Shown: in pieces, positions 36,558 to 46,044 of the stretch
Layout: the number at the start of each line of letters is the position of its first letter
How positions within the stretch are numbered: the stretch's first letter is position 1
Assembly (NCBI RefSeq): GCF_003049735.1
Contig: NZ_PIRM01000002.1
Location: forward strand, 62,001-126,000
DNA from: Campylobacter concisus
GTDB taxonomy: Bacteria > Campylobacterota > Campylobacteria > Campylobacterales > Campylobacteraceae
Direction: 5' to 3'
Length of the DNA stretch: 64,000 nt
Made by a program: the position numbers and the translations under genes
Notes under the pieces: model-generated
Database searches by the model: none
What the model was told of the DNA's origin: nothing
The model's input: the letters and a program-made list of their open reading frames with translations, nothing else

Positions 36558-39417
36558 TAAATTTTATATATTGTTAGCGCCAATAATAATTTCAGCGATC
36601 TTTTGCGCATATAGCGGAAATGAAAGCTATAAAAAATTTACAGAACTAAAAGATCTAAATGAAAAACTATATAAACAATCCTTAGTATTTCAAACTATAA
36701 AATCCACTATACAAGAGCACGATACGCTAATAGGCAAAAGCCAAGAAGATATAAAAAAGTTGCGAGATAGCACCTTAAAAAATACACAAAAATTTATAAA
36801 TTCTATAAGAAAAGACGATCGCATCGAGATACGAAATATAAATAAATTAAAAGAATTGCTAGCAAATCTAAACCAAAATGATAAATTTGATGAACTATTT
36901 TATGAATTTTTCCAAAATATAAATGGAGAAATAGATAGCGATTTTAAACAGGACTTAGACCGAGACTTTCCGCTTATAATAAAAGCTTATGTCGCAACTT
37001 TAAGTAAAATTTACAATCAACTCTCTTTAGCAAACAACACTAAATACTACATAAAAAACATCTTTATAAATGGCCCTTTATTTTCAATAAACAGTAATGT
37101 GAGAGAAAATATATATTCCGTAAAGGACAACACGCCAAATCTTGATATGCTTCCAAAAAGTGAGCTAAAAGAGAATATTTACAAAGACTTTAACCAGTTT
37201 GAAGCCAACTATCAAGCTAAAAAGATAAGAGAAGTTAAAGCCAAGATCGCATTTTCTGAAAAGCTAAATATCGAAGATATAATCTTAATCAAACACTATG
37301 AAGATGATAAATTTATACTTTTATTAGATAGTGCCATAAACATAAAAAATGAGCTACTAGAACTTACCGAGAGCGAGAAAATAAACTTTGGCATAAAGAC
37401 CTTTTTTGAGTTTTCGCTTTGTGGCTTGCTCATTTTGTCTTTGCTTGGTATCTCTGCTAGGTTGAAATTTTTAAAGGTGCTTATCGATAAGTCAAAATAC
37501 ATATCGAGTTATATCCTATCATCAAAAGAGATAAGTGCGGATAATGCGATATCAAAGCTTATAAAAGCTTATGAAGATCTAAAAGAAACTTATATAAAAG
37601 ATAGCAGCTTTTTTCAGATAAAAGATAGATATATTTTATCAGTGAGTAAGAAACTAGAGTCTATTAATAAAGAAATTTTTACATCGACTGCGGCTTTAAA
37701 AATAGAAACAAATAATAGCAAAAAGCAAGTATTTATAGACACGATAGAAAAAAATGCAAATATCATGACCTCGCTTTATAACAATGCTAAAAATATCTCG
37801 AATGTTAAAAAATATAGCGAATGCAATAAAACCGAGATATTTGATCCTCAAAAAAGCTTTGAAGAAATTTTGCAAGCAAATATCGTCTATTCACAAAGCA
37901 AAAAGATAAATTTTATAAGTTACCTTGATCCAAGCCTTACAAATGAACTAGAAGGAAATCTAAATTCATTAAAAACCGCATTTAACTCTATCTTTTTGGC
38001 ATCTTTATCAATGTCTTTAAGACATCAAAATATTATCATCGCTATCAAAAAAGTTCAAAAAGAGTTTGATAGAAGCGGACTTTGTTCTGTAAGCTTTAGC
38101 ATAAAAAATAGCTCAACTGCCATGAGCGAAAAGCAAATTTCAGATATATTTTTAGATGATGAGAATAGCTTAAATAATGATGAGAGCGAGTTTTATCTAA
38201 AAATCGCTCAAATTTATTTAAAAAATTTAGAAAGTAAGCTGGAGATTAACTCGTTTCCAAGTATTGGCAATGAGTTTAAATTTGTAGTCATTTTTAAAAC
38301 AACATCAAACTATAAAGACTTTGATATAAAATGCGATCATAAGCTAGCATTCTTACAAGACGCAAATGTAGCTTACAACGAAGCTTTTGAGCAGACTACA
38401 AAAGACCTTGGGCTCAAAGTGGATATGCTAACAAGCACTAGTCCATCTATTACAAAAAATTATGATGCTATATTTTTAAGAAACACCAATAAGCAAGGCC
38501 AAGATATTAAAAATCCGCTCATTTTAAAAGATCCACTAACTCCGTTAAGCATTACAAGGCTACTTTGCTTAGGTGAAGCTGATATTATGAATAAAAATTT
38601 AAACGATAAACCAAAAATTTTAATCTGCGATACTAACGAAATTTACATAGATATAACAGCAAGTGGCTTTAGTAAATTTAACTGCGAAGTTGTGGGAGTT
38701 TGTAATAAAAAAGATCTAAAACAAGCCATAAAGCAAGGCGATTTTGACCTTATATTTGTTGGCTCAAAATTTTTCGAAGCTGAAAAAAATAGCCTTCAAA
38801 AAAATCTTGATCTTATAAAAGCGGCCATACAAAATGCGAAAATTCCAATTATACTAATGCTTTCAAATACTTCAAATATAGATGGAGAGAGTGTCAAAGA
38901 ATACTTCAATGCCTATATAAAAACGCCAATAAATAGCGACGAACTGGCTCAAATTTTTAGAAAATTTTTGCCAAATTTTGGCGAGATTGCAATAGACGAA
39001 AGCTATCTAGCAAAAAGCGAAAATATTATTTTATTTAAGAAATCACCAATGGAAAATAAAATATTTAGCTCAGCTTTAGGAGAATTTTACAACACACTTG
39101 AAACCACAAATAGCTTTGATGAGCTATTAACAAAGATAAAAACCAAAACTTACGGAATCGTTCTTATAGATGAAAATGCAAAAGACTTCAACTACGAAGA
39201 GCTAACAAGAGTTGTTGATAAGACAAGGCAAAGCCAAAAGGTTGATACAAGAGTGCTGATATTTGGCGCACAAGAAAGAAGTGAATTTCCTTTTGTAAAA
39301 GTGCTAGCTAAAAATATCACAAAAGCAGAGCTTTCAGCTACAGTAAGAGAGCAAATCGATTCTATGGGCACTAGCTACGCTAAAAGCTCTTATGAATTTA
39401 TTAAGTTTAACGCCTAA
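36547..39417 (+). CDS. Large membrane sensor resembling a hybrid kinase, catalytically degenerate
   Basis: 956 residues. Membrane segments at about 6-24 and 288-305 enclose a periplasmic helical sensor domain of roughly 260 residues. The region after them looks like a kinase but lacks its key residues. The dimerisation helix reads SVSKKLESINKE, with Lys368 where the histidine should be. The N box is FNSIFLASLSMS, missing the second Asn, and the DxG box is NSSTAM. Three receiver-like domains follow: about 597-675 (Arg645 at the acceptor site), 689-808 (Gly739 there, Lys792 kept) and 824-938 (D875 kept). Overall it is a pseudokinase that may serve as a scaffold or binding platform. Function unknown. 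Its stop overlaps that of the convergent trpE-like gene. Confidence 0.7.
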   Translation: MKNNKFYILLAPIIISAIFCAYSGNESYKKFTELKDLNEKLYKQSLVFQTIKSTIQEHDTLIGKSQEDIKKLRDSTLKNTQKFINSIRKDDRIEIRNINKLKELLANLNQNDKFDELFYEFFQNINGEIDSDFKQDLDRDFPLIIKAYVATLSKIYNQLSLANNTKYYIKNIFINGPLFSINSNVRENIYSVKDNTPNLDMLPKSELKENIYKDFNQFEANYQAKKIREVKAKIAFSEKLNIEDIILIKHYEDDKFILLLDSAINIKNELLELTESEKINFGIKTFFEFSLCGLLILSLLGISARLKFLKVLIDKSKYISSYILSSKEISADNAISKLIKAYEDLKETYIKDSSFFQIKDRYILSVSKKLESINKEIFTSTAALKIETNNSKKQVFIDTIEKNANIMTSLYNNAKNISNVKKYSECNKTEIFDPQKSFEEILQANIVYSQSKKINFISYLDPSLTNELEGNLNSLKTAFNSIFLASLSMSLRHQNIIIAIKKVQKEFDRSGLCSVSFSIKNSSTAMSEKQISDIFLDDENSLNNDESEFYLKIAQIYLKNLESKLEINSFPSIGNEFKFVVIFKTTSNYKDFDIKCDHKLAFLQDANVAYNEAFEQTTKDLGLKVDMLTSTSPSITKNYDAIFLRNTNKQGQDIKNPLILKDPLTPLSITRLLCLGEADIMNKNLNDKPKILICDTNEIYIDITASGFSKFNCEVVGVCNKKDLKQAIKQGDFDLIFVGSKFFEAEKNSLQKNLDLIKAAIQNAKIPIILMLSNTSNIDGESVKEYFNAYIKTPINSDELAQIFRKFLPNFGEIAIDESYLAKSENIILFKKSPMENKIFSSALGEFYNTLETTNSFDELLTKIKTKTYGIVLIDENAKDFNYEELTRVVDKTRQSQKVDTRVLIFGAQERSEFPFVKVLAKNITKAELSATVREQIDSMGTSYAKSSYEFIKFNA

Positions 39418-40685
39418 AACTCTTTTGCGTTATTTTTAAATACATTTAGCACGCTTGCTCGCTTATGGCAAATTTCAGCGTATTCTCTTTCGCTCTTTGA
39501 GTCATAAACTATACCAGCTCCAGCCCCCACAAATACATCACTAAAGCCATTTTCACTTGGCACAAATATGGCTGATCGAATAAGAATAGCAACCTGAGCA
39601 TCGCCATTAAAATGTAAAAATCCAATGCCACCGCCATAGATATTTCGCTCAGAAATTTCAAGCTCATTGATTATCTGCATAGCTCTTATTTTTGGGGCTC
39701 CACTTAGTGTGCCAGCCGGAAAGATACTAGCTAAGACGTCAAAAAGATCAAACCCTTTGGCGCATTTGCCATAGACATCGCTTACGATATGAATTACTTT
39801 TTCATATTTTTGGATATGCATCGCATTTTTTACGGATACACTTTTTGGCTCTGATACCCTGCCGATGTCATTTCTAGCAAGATCGATTAGCATTTTGTGT
39901 TCAGCCAGCTCCTTTTCGTCACTTAAAAGCTCATTTTCAAGTACCGCATCTGCATTTGCATCGCTTCCTCTAGGCCTTGTGCCTGCGATCGGAGCTACAA
40001 AAATTTGCTCACTTTTCATCTCAAAAACAAGCTCTGGCGAAGAGCCAACCACATCACCATAAGGTGTAGGAAAATGAAACATATATGGGCTTGGATTTGT
40101 AAGTGAGAGCTTTTTATAAAATTCCAAACTGCTCATATTCGTTGAAATTTCAAGCAATTCACCAAGCACCACCTGAAAGACATCGCCGCTTCTTATATAC
40201 TCTTTTGCTAACTCAACCATATCCTCAAAGTGTTTCTTTTCTTTATTAAGATCAGTTTTTATACTAAATTTACTCTGCTCTTTATTTTTGCATTCAACTT
40301 TCACATCAAGCAAAAAGTCATAATATTTATTCTTATCTCCATAGAATGTATAAATTTTACTCATCTTGTCAAAGTGCAGATAAGCCTTTGCATCGGCATA
40401 GATAAATTTTGGAAATTCGTACTTTTTAGCTTTCTCTTCTCCGATATATTCAAAATATCTCACGCCATCATAAGCAAAAATACCAAAGAGACCTGCAAAT
40501 GGAGCTAATGATTTATTACGATTTGTATCAAAATAACTTCTAAGCCCATAAAAATCCATATCCTTTTCATCAATATAATCGCAATCAATGCCTATAATCG
40601 TTTGTGTCTTATCCTCAGCCAAGTAGCTATTTTTAAATTTTTCTCTAATCACTTCATAATAAAAGAGTGGTTGTTCTAAGAGCAT
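39414..40685 (-). CDS. trpE: Anthranilate synthase component I-like protein
   Basis: Chorismate-using enzyme of the TrpE/PabB/MenF family. The motif PIAGTRPRG, with Ala where PabB has the nucleophilic Lys (PIKGT), favours anthranilate synthase over aminodeoxychorismate synthase. Other family blocks are SGDVFQVVLGE, SPSPYMFHF-like NPSPYMFHFP, HKMLIDLARNDIGRVSEP, FPAGTLSGAPKIRAM and GGGIGFLHFNG. It has 423 residues, shorter than many TrpE proteins at the N-terminus. No trpG glutaminase or other trp gene is near, so it would need a partner elsewhere or use ammonia. An isolated gene. Confidence 0.65.
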   Translation of the reverse strand: MLLEQPLFYYEVIREKFKNSYLAEDKTQTIIGIDCDYIDEKDMDFYGLRSYFDTNRNKSLAPFAGLFGIFAYDGVRYFEYIGEEKAKKYEFPKFIYADAKAYLHFDKMSKIYTFYGDKNKYYDFLLDVKVECKNKEQSKFSIKTDLNKEKKHFEDMVELAKEYIRSGDVFQVVLGELLEISTNMSSLEFYKKLSLTNPSPYMFHFPTPYGDVVGSSPELVFEMKSEQIFVAPIAGTRPRGSDANADAVLENELLSDEKELAEHKMLIDLARNDIGRVSEPKSVSVKNAMHIQKYEKVIHIVSDVYGKCAKGFDLFDVLASIFPAGTLSGAPKIRAMQIINELEISERNIYGGGIGFLHFNGDAQVAILIRSAIFVPSENGFSDVFVGAGAGIVYDSKSEREYAEICHKRASVLNVFKNNAKEF

Positions 40686-40837
40686 TTTTTTCCTTTAAAT
40701 TTTTGATGATTATAAAAAAAGTTCGCTTTTAGTTTTTAAAATTTTTATCGAATTTCTAAATTTATGCCCAAATTTCACCTTTTTACTATTTTTTTAACAC
40801 CGCTTGGCTAAAATTTGGCACTCGTAAAAGGAAATTT

Positions 40838-41578
40838 ATGCTTTTTGTTGAACTTTTTATAATTGGTATCGGCGTTGGATACATCGCTGGCTTTTTTGGT
40901 ATAGGTGGCGGCACAGTCGTTGTTCCTATAATGGTTGCCTTTGGATATGACATAAAAACTGCTATTGGCATAAGCGTCATGCAAATGATATTTAGTGCGA
41001 CTTTTGGCTCATATCTAAACTACAAAGCTGGCCTTTTAAAACTAAATCGCGGCGTAGTTTTAGGGCTTGGGGGCTTAGTTGGAGCTAGTTTTAGTGGCAT
41101 TATCGTCTCGTATGCGCCAGCGATTTTACTTGAGTCACTCTTACTCGTCACCTTTATCTTATCCCTTTTTAAGTTATATTTCATGCCAAATAGTGACGGC
41201 TCAAACGCAAATAACTCACTTTTTTTACTATTTTTAGTTGGTCTTTTTGTGGGCGCTCTTGCCATTAGTATTGGTATCGGCGGGGGCGTCTTTATAGCTC
41301 CTATTTTGGTTGGCTTTTTACGCTATGAGCTAAAAAAAGCCGTTTCAATGGGAGTATTTTTTGTGATGTTTGCAGCCTTCTCTGGCTTTATCTCACTTTC
41401 ATTAAGCGGCCATATCTCTTATCTAGAAGGTGCTTTTCTAGGCCTTGGCTCGCTAATAGGCGCATACTTTGGCACCAAAAAGACACAAGCCATGGATAAA
41501 AAAGCGCTTAAAAAATGGTTTTTACTCTTTTATATTTTGATGATAATTCTAATCTTAAAAGATATGATATTTGGCTAA
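40838..41578 (+). CDS. TauE/SafE-family permease
   Basis: 246 residues with about eight membrane segments in two halves. Each half starts with a glycine-rich motif: YIAGFFGIGGGTVVVPIMV (first) and ISIGIGGGVFIAPILVGFL (second), the TauE/SafE signature. Exporter of sulfite, sulfonates or related anions in characterised members. The substrate here is unknown. ATG follows AAAGGAAATTT. Confidence 0.88.
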   Translation: MLFVELFIIGIGVGYIAGFFGIGGGTVVVPIMVAFGYDIKTAIGISVMQMIFSATFGSYLNYKAGLLKLNRGVVLGLGGLVGASFSGIIVSYAPAILLESLLLVTFILSLFKLYFMPNSDGSNANNSLFLLFLVGLFVGALAISIGIGGGVFIAPILVGFLRYELKKAVSMGVFFVMFAAFSGFISLSLSGHISYLEGAFLGLGSLIGAYFGTKKTQAMDKKALKKWFLLFYILMIILILKDMIFG

Positions 41579-41583
41579 ATCAA

Positions 41584-41616
41584 AAATTTAAGGCTAGGCT
41601 AGCTAGTCTTAAATTT
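41584..41616 (-). terminator. Terminator hairpin between TauE and the methyltransferase gene
   Basis: AAATTTAAG-G-CTAG (41584-41597) pairs with CTAG-T-CTTAAATTT (41603-41616) around a five-base loop. On the minus strand it is followed by a T-rich run. The hairpin includes the last codons of the minus-strand gene. It could also slow plus-strand transcription from the convergent permease. Confidence 0.6.
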
Positions 41617-43069
41617 CTTCAAAAAAGTAGGCTTCGCTTAATTTAAAAGTAAGCTTATCTAGCTCATCTTTACTTAAATTTACGCTCTTTGCGATATCTT
41701 CTAAACTAGCTTTGCCATCAAATTTTAAAGCGGCCTTGATCTCTTCATGGCTTAAGTTTAGCTTGCCATTTAGCTCATTTGCCAAAGAGATAACTGGTGA
41801 GCTAGCCTCCAGAAAATACTCCAGATACGCAGCAACTCTAGGCTTTAGTTTGGTTTTACCAGACTCATAGGCAGGTGCTTTGAGTTTTGAAGAAGAAATT
41901 TTAGTGTTTTGATCGTTTAAAATTTCAAGCAGTCCCACAAAAGCTTCATTTGCATTCTCGCCAAGTGCAGCCTTTACTTCACTTAAATTTAAGCTTTGTG
42001 GATAGCTTTTGCTTAAAATTTCTTGCGTTTTTGTCCTTGGCTGCTCGCTAAAATATGCAAAATAAATCTTATCAAGCTCGCTCTCTCCAAGTACCGCATC
42101 AAAGTCCTCAGCACCGCCAAGCCTCTCCTTGTGAGCGATGAGGCTTTTTCTAAATGATCTATTAAATAAAAAATCGTTTAGTTGCTCTTTTTTGATGCGA
42201 GAGTTGTAATTTTGCTCAATATGTGCGTCAAAGCGGTAAATCCCAGTCGAGCTTGCAAAGATATCATTTAGCGAAGCATCTATTACGTAGCAAAGTCCGT
42301 GTTTATCGATATGCTTAGCAAATTTATGAAAGTAGATTGGCTCGTTGCTAGCCTCCAAAAAATCATGCAATATATAATAATCATTGCCCTTTGCGATGAT
42401 GCCTTGTAAGAAATTTAGCTGCGTTAAAAGAAGCTTCATACTATCTTTGTATACGACATCGCTTTGGTTTTGCAGGGTAAATTTCAAATAATCCTGTAAG
42501 AAATTTAACTCGCTTTTTACGCGAGCAAGTGCTTCTTTGCTGTCGTTGCCTGAGCTAACAAAAAGCATAAAATCTCTTAAAATATCAAGGCTCTTCCAAC
42601 CAGGATAGGTATTATACGAAACATAAGCGATGCCATCCTTACTAAGTAGTGCCTTAATCGTTGCAAGCAATGCATCTCTTACATTTGGGCTCACCCAGCT
42701 ATAAACGCCATGAGCGATAATATAGTCAAATTTTCCAAGCTCTTTTATATCGCTTTCGTTCATGTGTAAAAAATTTCGCTCAAGCAAAGTAAAATTTTCT
42801 AAACCTATCTGCTTTGCTACTTTGTTACCTTCAGCCACTTGGTGGCTTGAGATATCGATACCAACAACTTTTGCGTTTTTGTGCGAAATAGCAAATGGCA
42901 AGATATTGCCACCATATGATGAGCCAAGCTCAAGCACTCTAGCCTCTTTTAGGCTAGCTGCTTTAAGCCCCAGAAATTTAGCAACCGCTTCTATCCTAAC
43001 TGGCGAGCAGTCGCTAAATGCGGCTGAGAAATAAGGAATTTCATCATAAGCTTTCTTTGTTTTATTCAT
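41609..43069 (-). CDS. Methyltransferase with regulatory domain (PKMT-like)
   Basis: 486 residues. A class I SAM-methyltransferase domain has motif I VLELGSSYGGNILPF (about 44-58), VVGIDISSHQV and FDYIIAHGVYSWVSP. The latter, with the following methyltransferase-regulatory domain and a C-terminal winged-helix-like repeat, resembles the protein-lysine methyltransferases of Rickettsia that modify outer-membrane proteins. Whether this enzyme methylates protein lysines here is inference. It abuts serC (41609-43069 next to 43069-44148) and shares its transcript. Confidence 0.75.
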   Translation of the reverse strand: MNKTKKAYDEIPYFSAAFSDCSPVRIEAVAKFLGLKAASLKEARVLELGSSYGGNILPFAISHKNAKVVGIDISSHQVAEGNKVAKQIGLENFTLLERNFLHMNESDIKELGKFDYIIAHGVYSWVSPNVRDALLATIKALLSKDGIAYVSYNTYPGWKSLDILRDFMLFVSSGNDSKEALARVKSELNFLQDYLKFTLQNQSDVVYKDSMKLLLTQLNFLQGIIAKGNDYYILHDFLEASNEPIYFHKFAKHIDKHGLCYVIDASLNDIFASSTGIYRFDAHIEQNYNSRIKKEQLNDFLFNRSFRKSLIAHKERLGGAEDFDAVLGESELDKIYFAYFSEQPRTKTQEILSKSYPQSLNLSEVKAALGENANEAFVGLLEILNDQNTKISSSKLKAPAYESGKTKLKPRVAAYLEYFLEASSPVISLANELNGKLNLSHEEIKAALKFDGKASLEDIAKSVNLSKDELDKLTFKLSEAYFFEEI

Positions 43070-44148
43070 CAGCTATGTTTTCTTGCAAATTCTCTCATAA
43101 ATTCGCCAAGTTTTTCAACATCACTTTGGCTAACGGCATTGTAGATAGATGCTCTTATGCCACCAAGATGTCTGTGACCTTTTAGCCCTAGCATGCCCTC
43201 TTTTAGTGCTTCTTCGACAAAAACTGGCTCAAGCGCGTGATCTTTTGGTATCGTAAAGCTCACGTTCATATCTGATCTACTTGATTTTTTAGCATGGCCC
43301 ACGTAAAAGCCGTTTGAGCTATCTATGATGTCATAAAGCGTGCTTGCTTTTTTGGCATTTATCTTCTCAACCTCGGCAAGTCCGCCAAGATCTAGCAGGT
43401 GCTGCATGGTTAAATTCAAAAGATAAATTCCAAAAGTTGGCGGTGTGTTGTAAAGCGAGTTTGCCTCTACATGCGTTTTGTATCGCAAAAACATAGGGAC
43501 GTTTTGGCTACTCACGCGATCAACTAGGTCTTTTCTTAAAATGACGATAGTCACGCCGCTTGGGCCTGCATTTTTCTGAGCGCCGCCATAAAGCAAGCCG
43601 ATACTGCTAAAATCAAGCGGTCTAGCGAAAAAATCGCTCGAAGCATCGACAACTAGGGGCGATTTAGTCTTTGGCATAGCTTTATACTGCGTGCCGTAAA
43701 TCGTATTGTTTGAGCAGATGTAGGCGTAGTCGGCATCGTCACTAAATTTTACATCAGGGATGTAAGAGAAATTTTCATCCTCGCTGCTTGCTACGACATC
43801 TACGTTTACGCCAAGCACTTTTGCCTCTTTGATCGCTTTGTTTGTCCAAACGCCAGTGTTTGCGTACTGCGCCTTGCCGCCTTGATATAAATTCATCGGT
43901 ATCATGCTAAATTGCAAGTGCGCGCCGCCTTGTAGGAATAAAATTTCATACTCATCTCCGATGCCGTAAAGTTTTCTTATCTTATCCATCGCGCCAAAGT
44001 GGATATCCTCAAAGGTCTTGCTTCTGTGGCTGATCTCCATGATCGAGTAGCCCTCGCCTCTATAGTCGGTAAATTCGGCCTTTGCATGCTCTAAAACGCT
44101 TAGTGGTATCGCGCTTGGGCCTGCGCTAAAGTTTATTTTTCTACTCAT
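43069..44148 (-). CDS. serC: Phosphoserine aminotransferase SerC
   Basis: Transaminates 3-phosphohydroxypyruvate in serine synthesis, and acts in pyridoxal phosphate formation in some species. 359 residues, standard length. The N-terminus [10 protein letters not shown] and SIMEISHRS are family signatures. PLP lysine is in [14 protein letters not shown], and [11 protein letters not shown] is at the C-terminus. Start overlaps nothing. RBS AAGGAG lies before ATG 44148. Located between xseA and the methyltransferase gene, as xseA-serC also are in C. jejuni (Cj0325-Cj0326). Confidence 0.94.
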   Translation of the reverse strand: MSRKINFSAGPSAIPLSVLEHAKAEFTDYRGEGYSIMEISHRSKTFEDIHFGAMDKIRKLYGIGDEYEILFLQGGAHLQFSMIPMNLYQGGKAQYANTGVWTNKAIKEAKVLGVNVDVVASSEDENFSYIPDVKFSDDADYAYICSNNTIYGTQYKAMPKTKSPLVVDASSDFFARPLDFSSIGLLYGGAQKNAGPSGVTIVILRKDLVDRVSSQNVPMFLRYKTHVEANSLYNTPPTFGIYLLNLTMQHLLDLGGLAEVEKINAKKASTLYDIIDSSNGFYVGHAKKSSRSDMNVSFTIPKDHALEPVFVEEALKEGMLGLKGHRHLGGIRASIYNAVSQSDVEKLGEFMREFARKHS

Positions 44149-44150
44149 TT

Positions 44151-45317
44151 TTACTCCTTGATAATTGCTTTTTTATGTGTATTTTGCGAGATAAGCTCTA
44201 TCTCATCGTCTATTTTTAAATCCCTAAGATCGGCTCTCTTGCCATCTTTTCTAACCTCGATAAGCCCTTTTGTACTCTCAAAAAAGAGCTCCCTCATCTC
44301 ATAAGCCTTCTCTAGCGAGCCAAGAGCTGAGCCAAGGACTAAAATTTTTCTTTGCACAGCGTTTGCTAGGGCGTTTTGCTTATTTGCTACCTCGCTAAAT
44401 TTTAACTCGATCCTAGCTTTTAGAGCATTTGATGAAAATTTAGAAAGAAGAACATTTAGCAAATTTTGCTTTTTGGTGATCTTTAAGCTTAAAGCGCTAT
44501 CAAGATCATCGCTGAGCCTGTCAAGATACTGAAAAAAAGCCTCTTCATCAGGCAAAAGATCAAGCATAGCTGCACTTGGCGTAAGCGACCTGCGGTCTGC
44601 TACAAAGTCGCTTATAACGTAGTCGATCTCGTGTCCGATAGCGCTTATGACTGGTGTTTTGGTAGCATAAATTTCACGCGCTAAGCCCTCGTCGTTAAAG
44701 CACCAAAGATCCTCTTTGCTACCACCTCCACGAGCCAAAACGATCACATCAACGCCGTATTTATCGGCTCTTTTTAAAGCTTTTATGAGCGAACTTGGAG
44801 CATTTTCACCTTGAGTTAAAGCATCAAAGATATAAATTTCGCTTAATTTCCAACGACTCGTCACGACCTTTAGCATATCCTGAAGTGCTGCCGAAGTGGC
44901 GCTTGTGACAAGGGCTATTTTTTTAGGCAAATTTGGTATCTCTTTTTTTGCAGCAATGTCAAAAAGCCCCTCATTTTCGAGCTTTTCTTTAAGCTGTCTA
45001 AACGCAAGCTCAAGCTCACCCTCGCCATCAGGCAGCATCGCACTAGCCACTAGCTGATACGACCCACTTGGCGAATAAATGGTCACTTTGCCATAAATTT
45101 TTACTTTTAGGCCATCTTTTGGTAAGAATTTCACCTTTTGGTTGTTCATGCGATACATCACAGCCGAGATGCTTGACTTTTCGTCCTTTAGCGTGAAGTA
45201 CCAGTGCCCAGAGGCATGCTTTGTAAGGCGCGAAATTTCGCCACTTACCTCGACGTAGTCAAGTGTCGCTTCAAGCAGCGCCTTTGCTTTTTCGTTTAGC
45301 TCAGATACGCTAAGCAT
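44151..45317 (-). CDS. xseA: Exodeoxyribonuclease VII large subunit XseA
   Basis: Single-strand exonuclease subunit. N-terminal OB fold with [28 protein letters not shown]. The catalytic domain has [32 protein letters not shown] and [27 protein letters not shown], the XseA signatures. 388 residues is shorter than E. coli (456), as in other epsilonproteobacteria. The start overlaps the upstream menG/ubiE by 8 bp. The xseB subunit is not in this window. Confidence 0.93.
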   Translation of the reverse strand: MLSVSELNEKAKALLEATLDYVEVSGEISRLTKHASGHWYFTLKDEKSSISAVMYRMNNQKVKFLPKDGLKVKIYGKVTIYSPSGSYQLVASAMLPDGEGELELAFRQLKEKLENEGLFDIAAKKEIPNLPKKIALVTSATSAALQDMLKVVTSRWKLSEIYIFDALTQGENAPSSLIKALKRADKYGVDVIVLARGGGSKEDLWCFNDEGLAREIYATKTPVISAIGHEIDYVISDFVADRRSLTPSAAMLDLLPDEEAFFQYLDRLSDDLDSALSLKITKKQNLLNVLLSKFSSNALKARIELKFSEVANKQNALANAVQRKILVLGSALGSLEKAYEMRELFFESTKGLIEVRKDGKRADLRDLKIDDEIELISQNTHKKAIIKE

Positions 45318-46032
45318 TGATCTCTTTGACCTTTTTAGCGATAAATAGCGTAGAAATGTCCATGCTAAAGCCCTTACAAAGCTCTATCTCAAAGCCAGCA
45401 TCAACTAGCTCATCGCAAAAGCTCTTTGCGTCCAAGAAATTTTCTATCGAGCTTGGCAGATACTCGTATGCCTCTTTGTTTTTTGAGATAAAGCCACCAA
45501 TACTTGGCAAAATTTTACTTAAGTAAAAATCTCTTAGCGAGGTTATAAGGCCTTTTTTCTGGCGTTTTGTAAATTCAAGTACGACTACGTAGCCATTTAG
45601 AGCAAGCACTCTGTTAAACTCTCTAAGCGCAGCCTTTCGCTCGACCACATTTCTAATGCCATAGCTTATGCTTAGAATTTGAGCCTCTCCGCTTGCAAGC
45701 GTCGTGTTGTCAGCGTAGGCTTCTATAAATTTAAAATTTGGAAATTTTGCCCTAGCCTCTTTTAGCATACCACTTGAGGGATCGATGCCAGTGAGGTTTT
45801 TCACCTCAACGCCAAATTCTTTTGAAATTTCACTCCAAAGCCCCATCATATCGCCAGTGCCACAAGCCACATCCACGATATTTATGCTTCTTTCTTTAAA
45901 AATTTCTAGCATATACCTGCAGGCAAATTTCCTCCAGCTCACGTCCACACCAAGACTTAGCACTCTGTTTGCGACGTCATAAGTCGGAGCGATCTGGTTA
46001 AACATATCAACTATTTTTTCTTGTTTTTGCAT
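45310..46032 (-). CDS. ubiE: Quinone-biosynthesis methyltransferase (MenG/UbiE)
   Basis: SAM-dependent C-methyltransferase for menaquinone (or ubiquinone) synthesis. Epsilonproteobacteria use menaquinone, so demethylmenaquinone is the likely substrate. 240 residues. Family signatures are FNQIAPTYDVANRVLSLGVD at the N-terminus, VDVACGTGDMMGLW (SAM motif I), SYGIRNVVERKAALREFNRVL and VVLEFTK. Matches C. jejuni Cj0324 by order. Confidence 0.92.
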   Translation of the reverse strand: MQKQEKIVDMFNQIAPTYDVANRVLSLGVDVSWRKFACRYMLEIFKERSINIVDVACGTGDMMGLWSEISKEFGVEVKNLTGIDPSSGMLKEARAKFPNFKFIEAYADNTTLASGEAQILSISYGIRNVVERKAALREFNRVLALNGYVVVLEFTKRQKKGLITSLRDFYLSKILPSIGGFISKNKEAYEYLPSSIENFLDAKSFCDELVDAGFEIELCKGFSMDISTLFIAKKVKEINA

Positions 46033-46044
46033 AAATTTGCCCTT

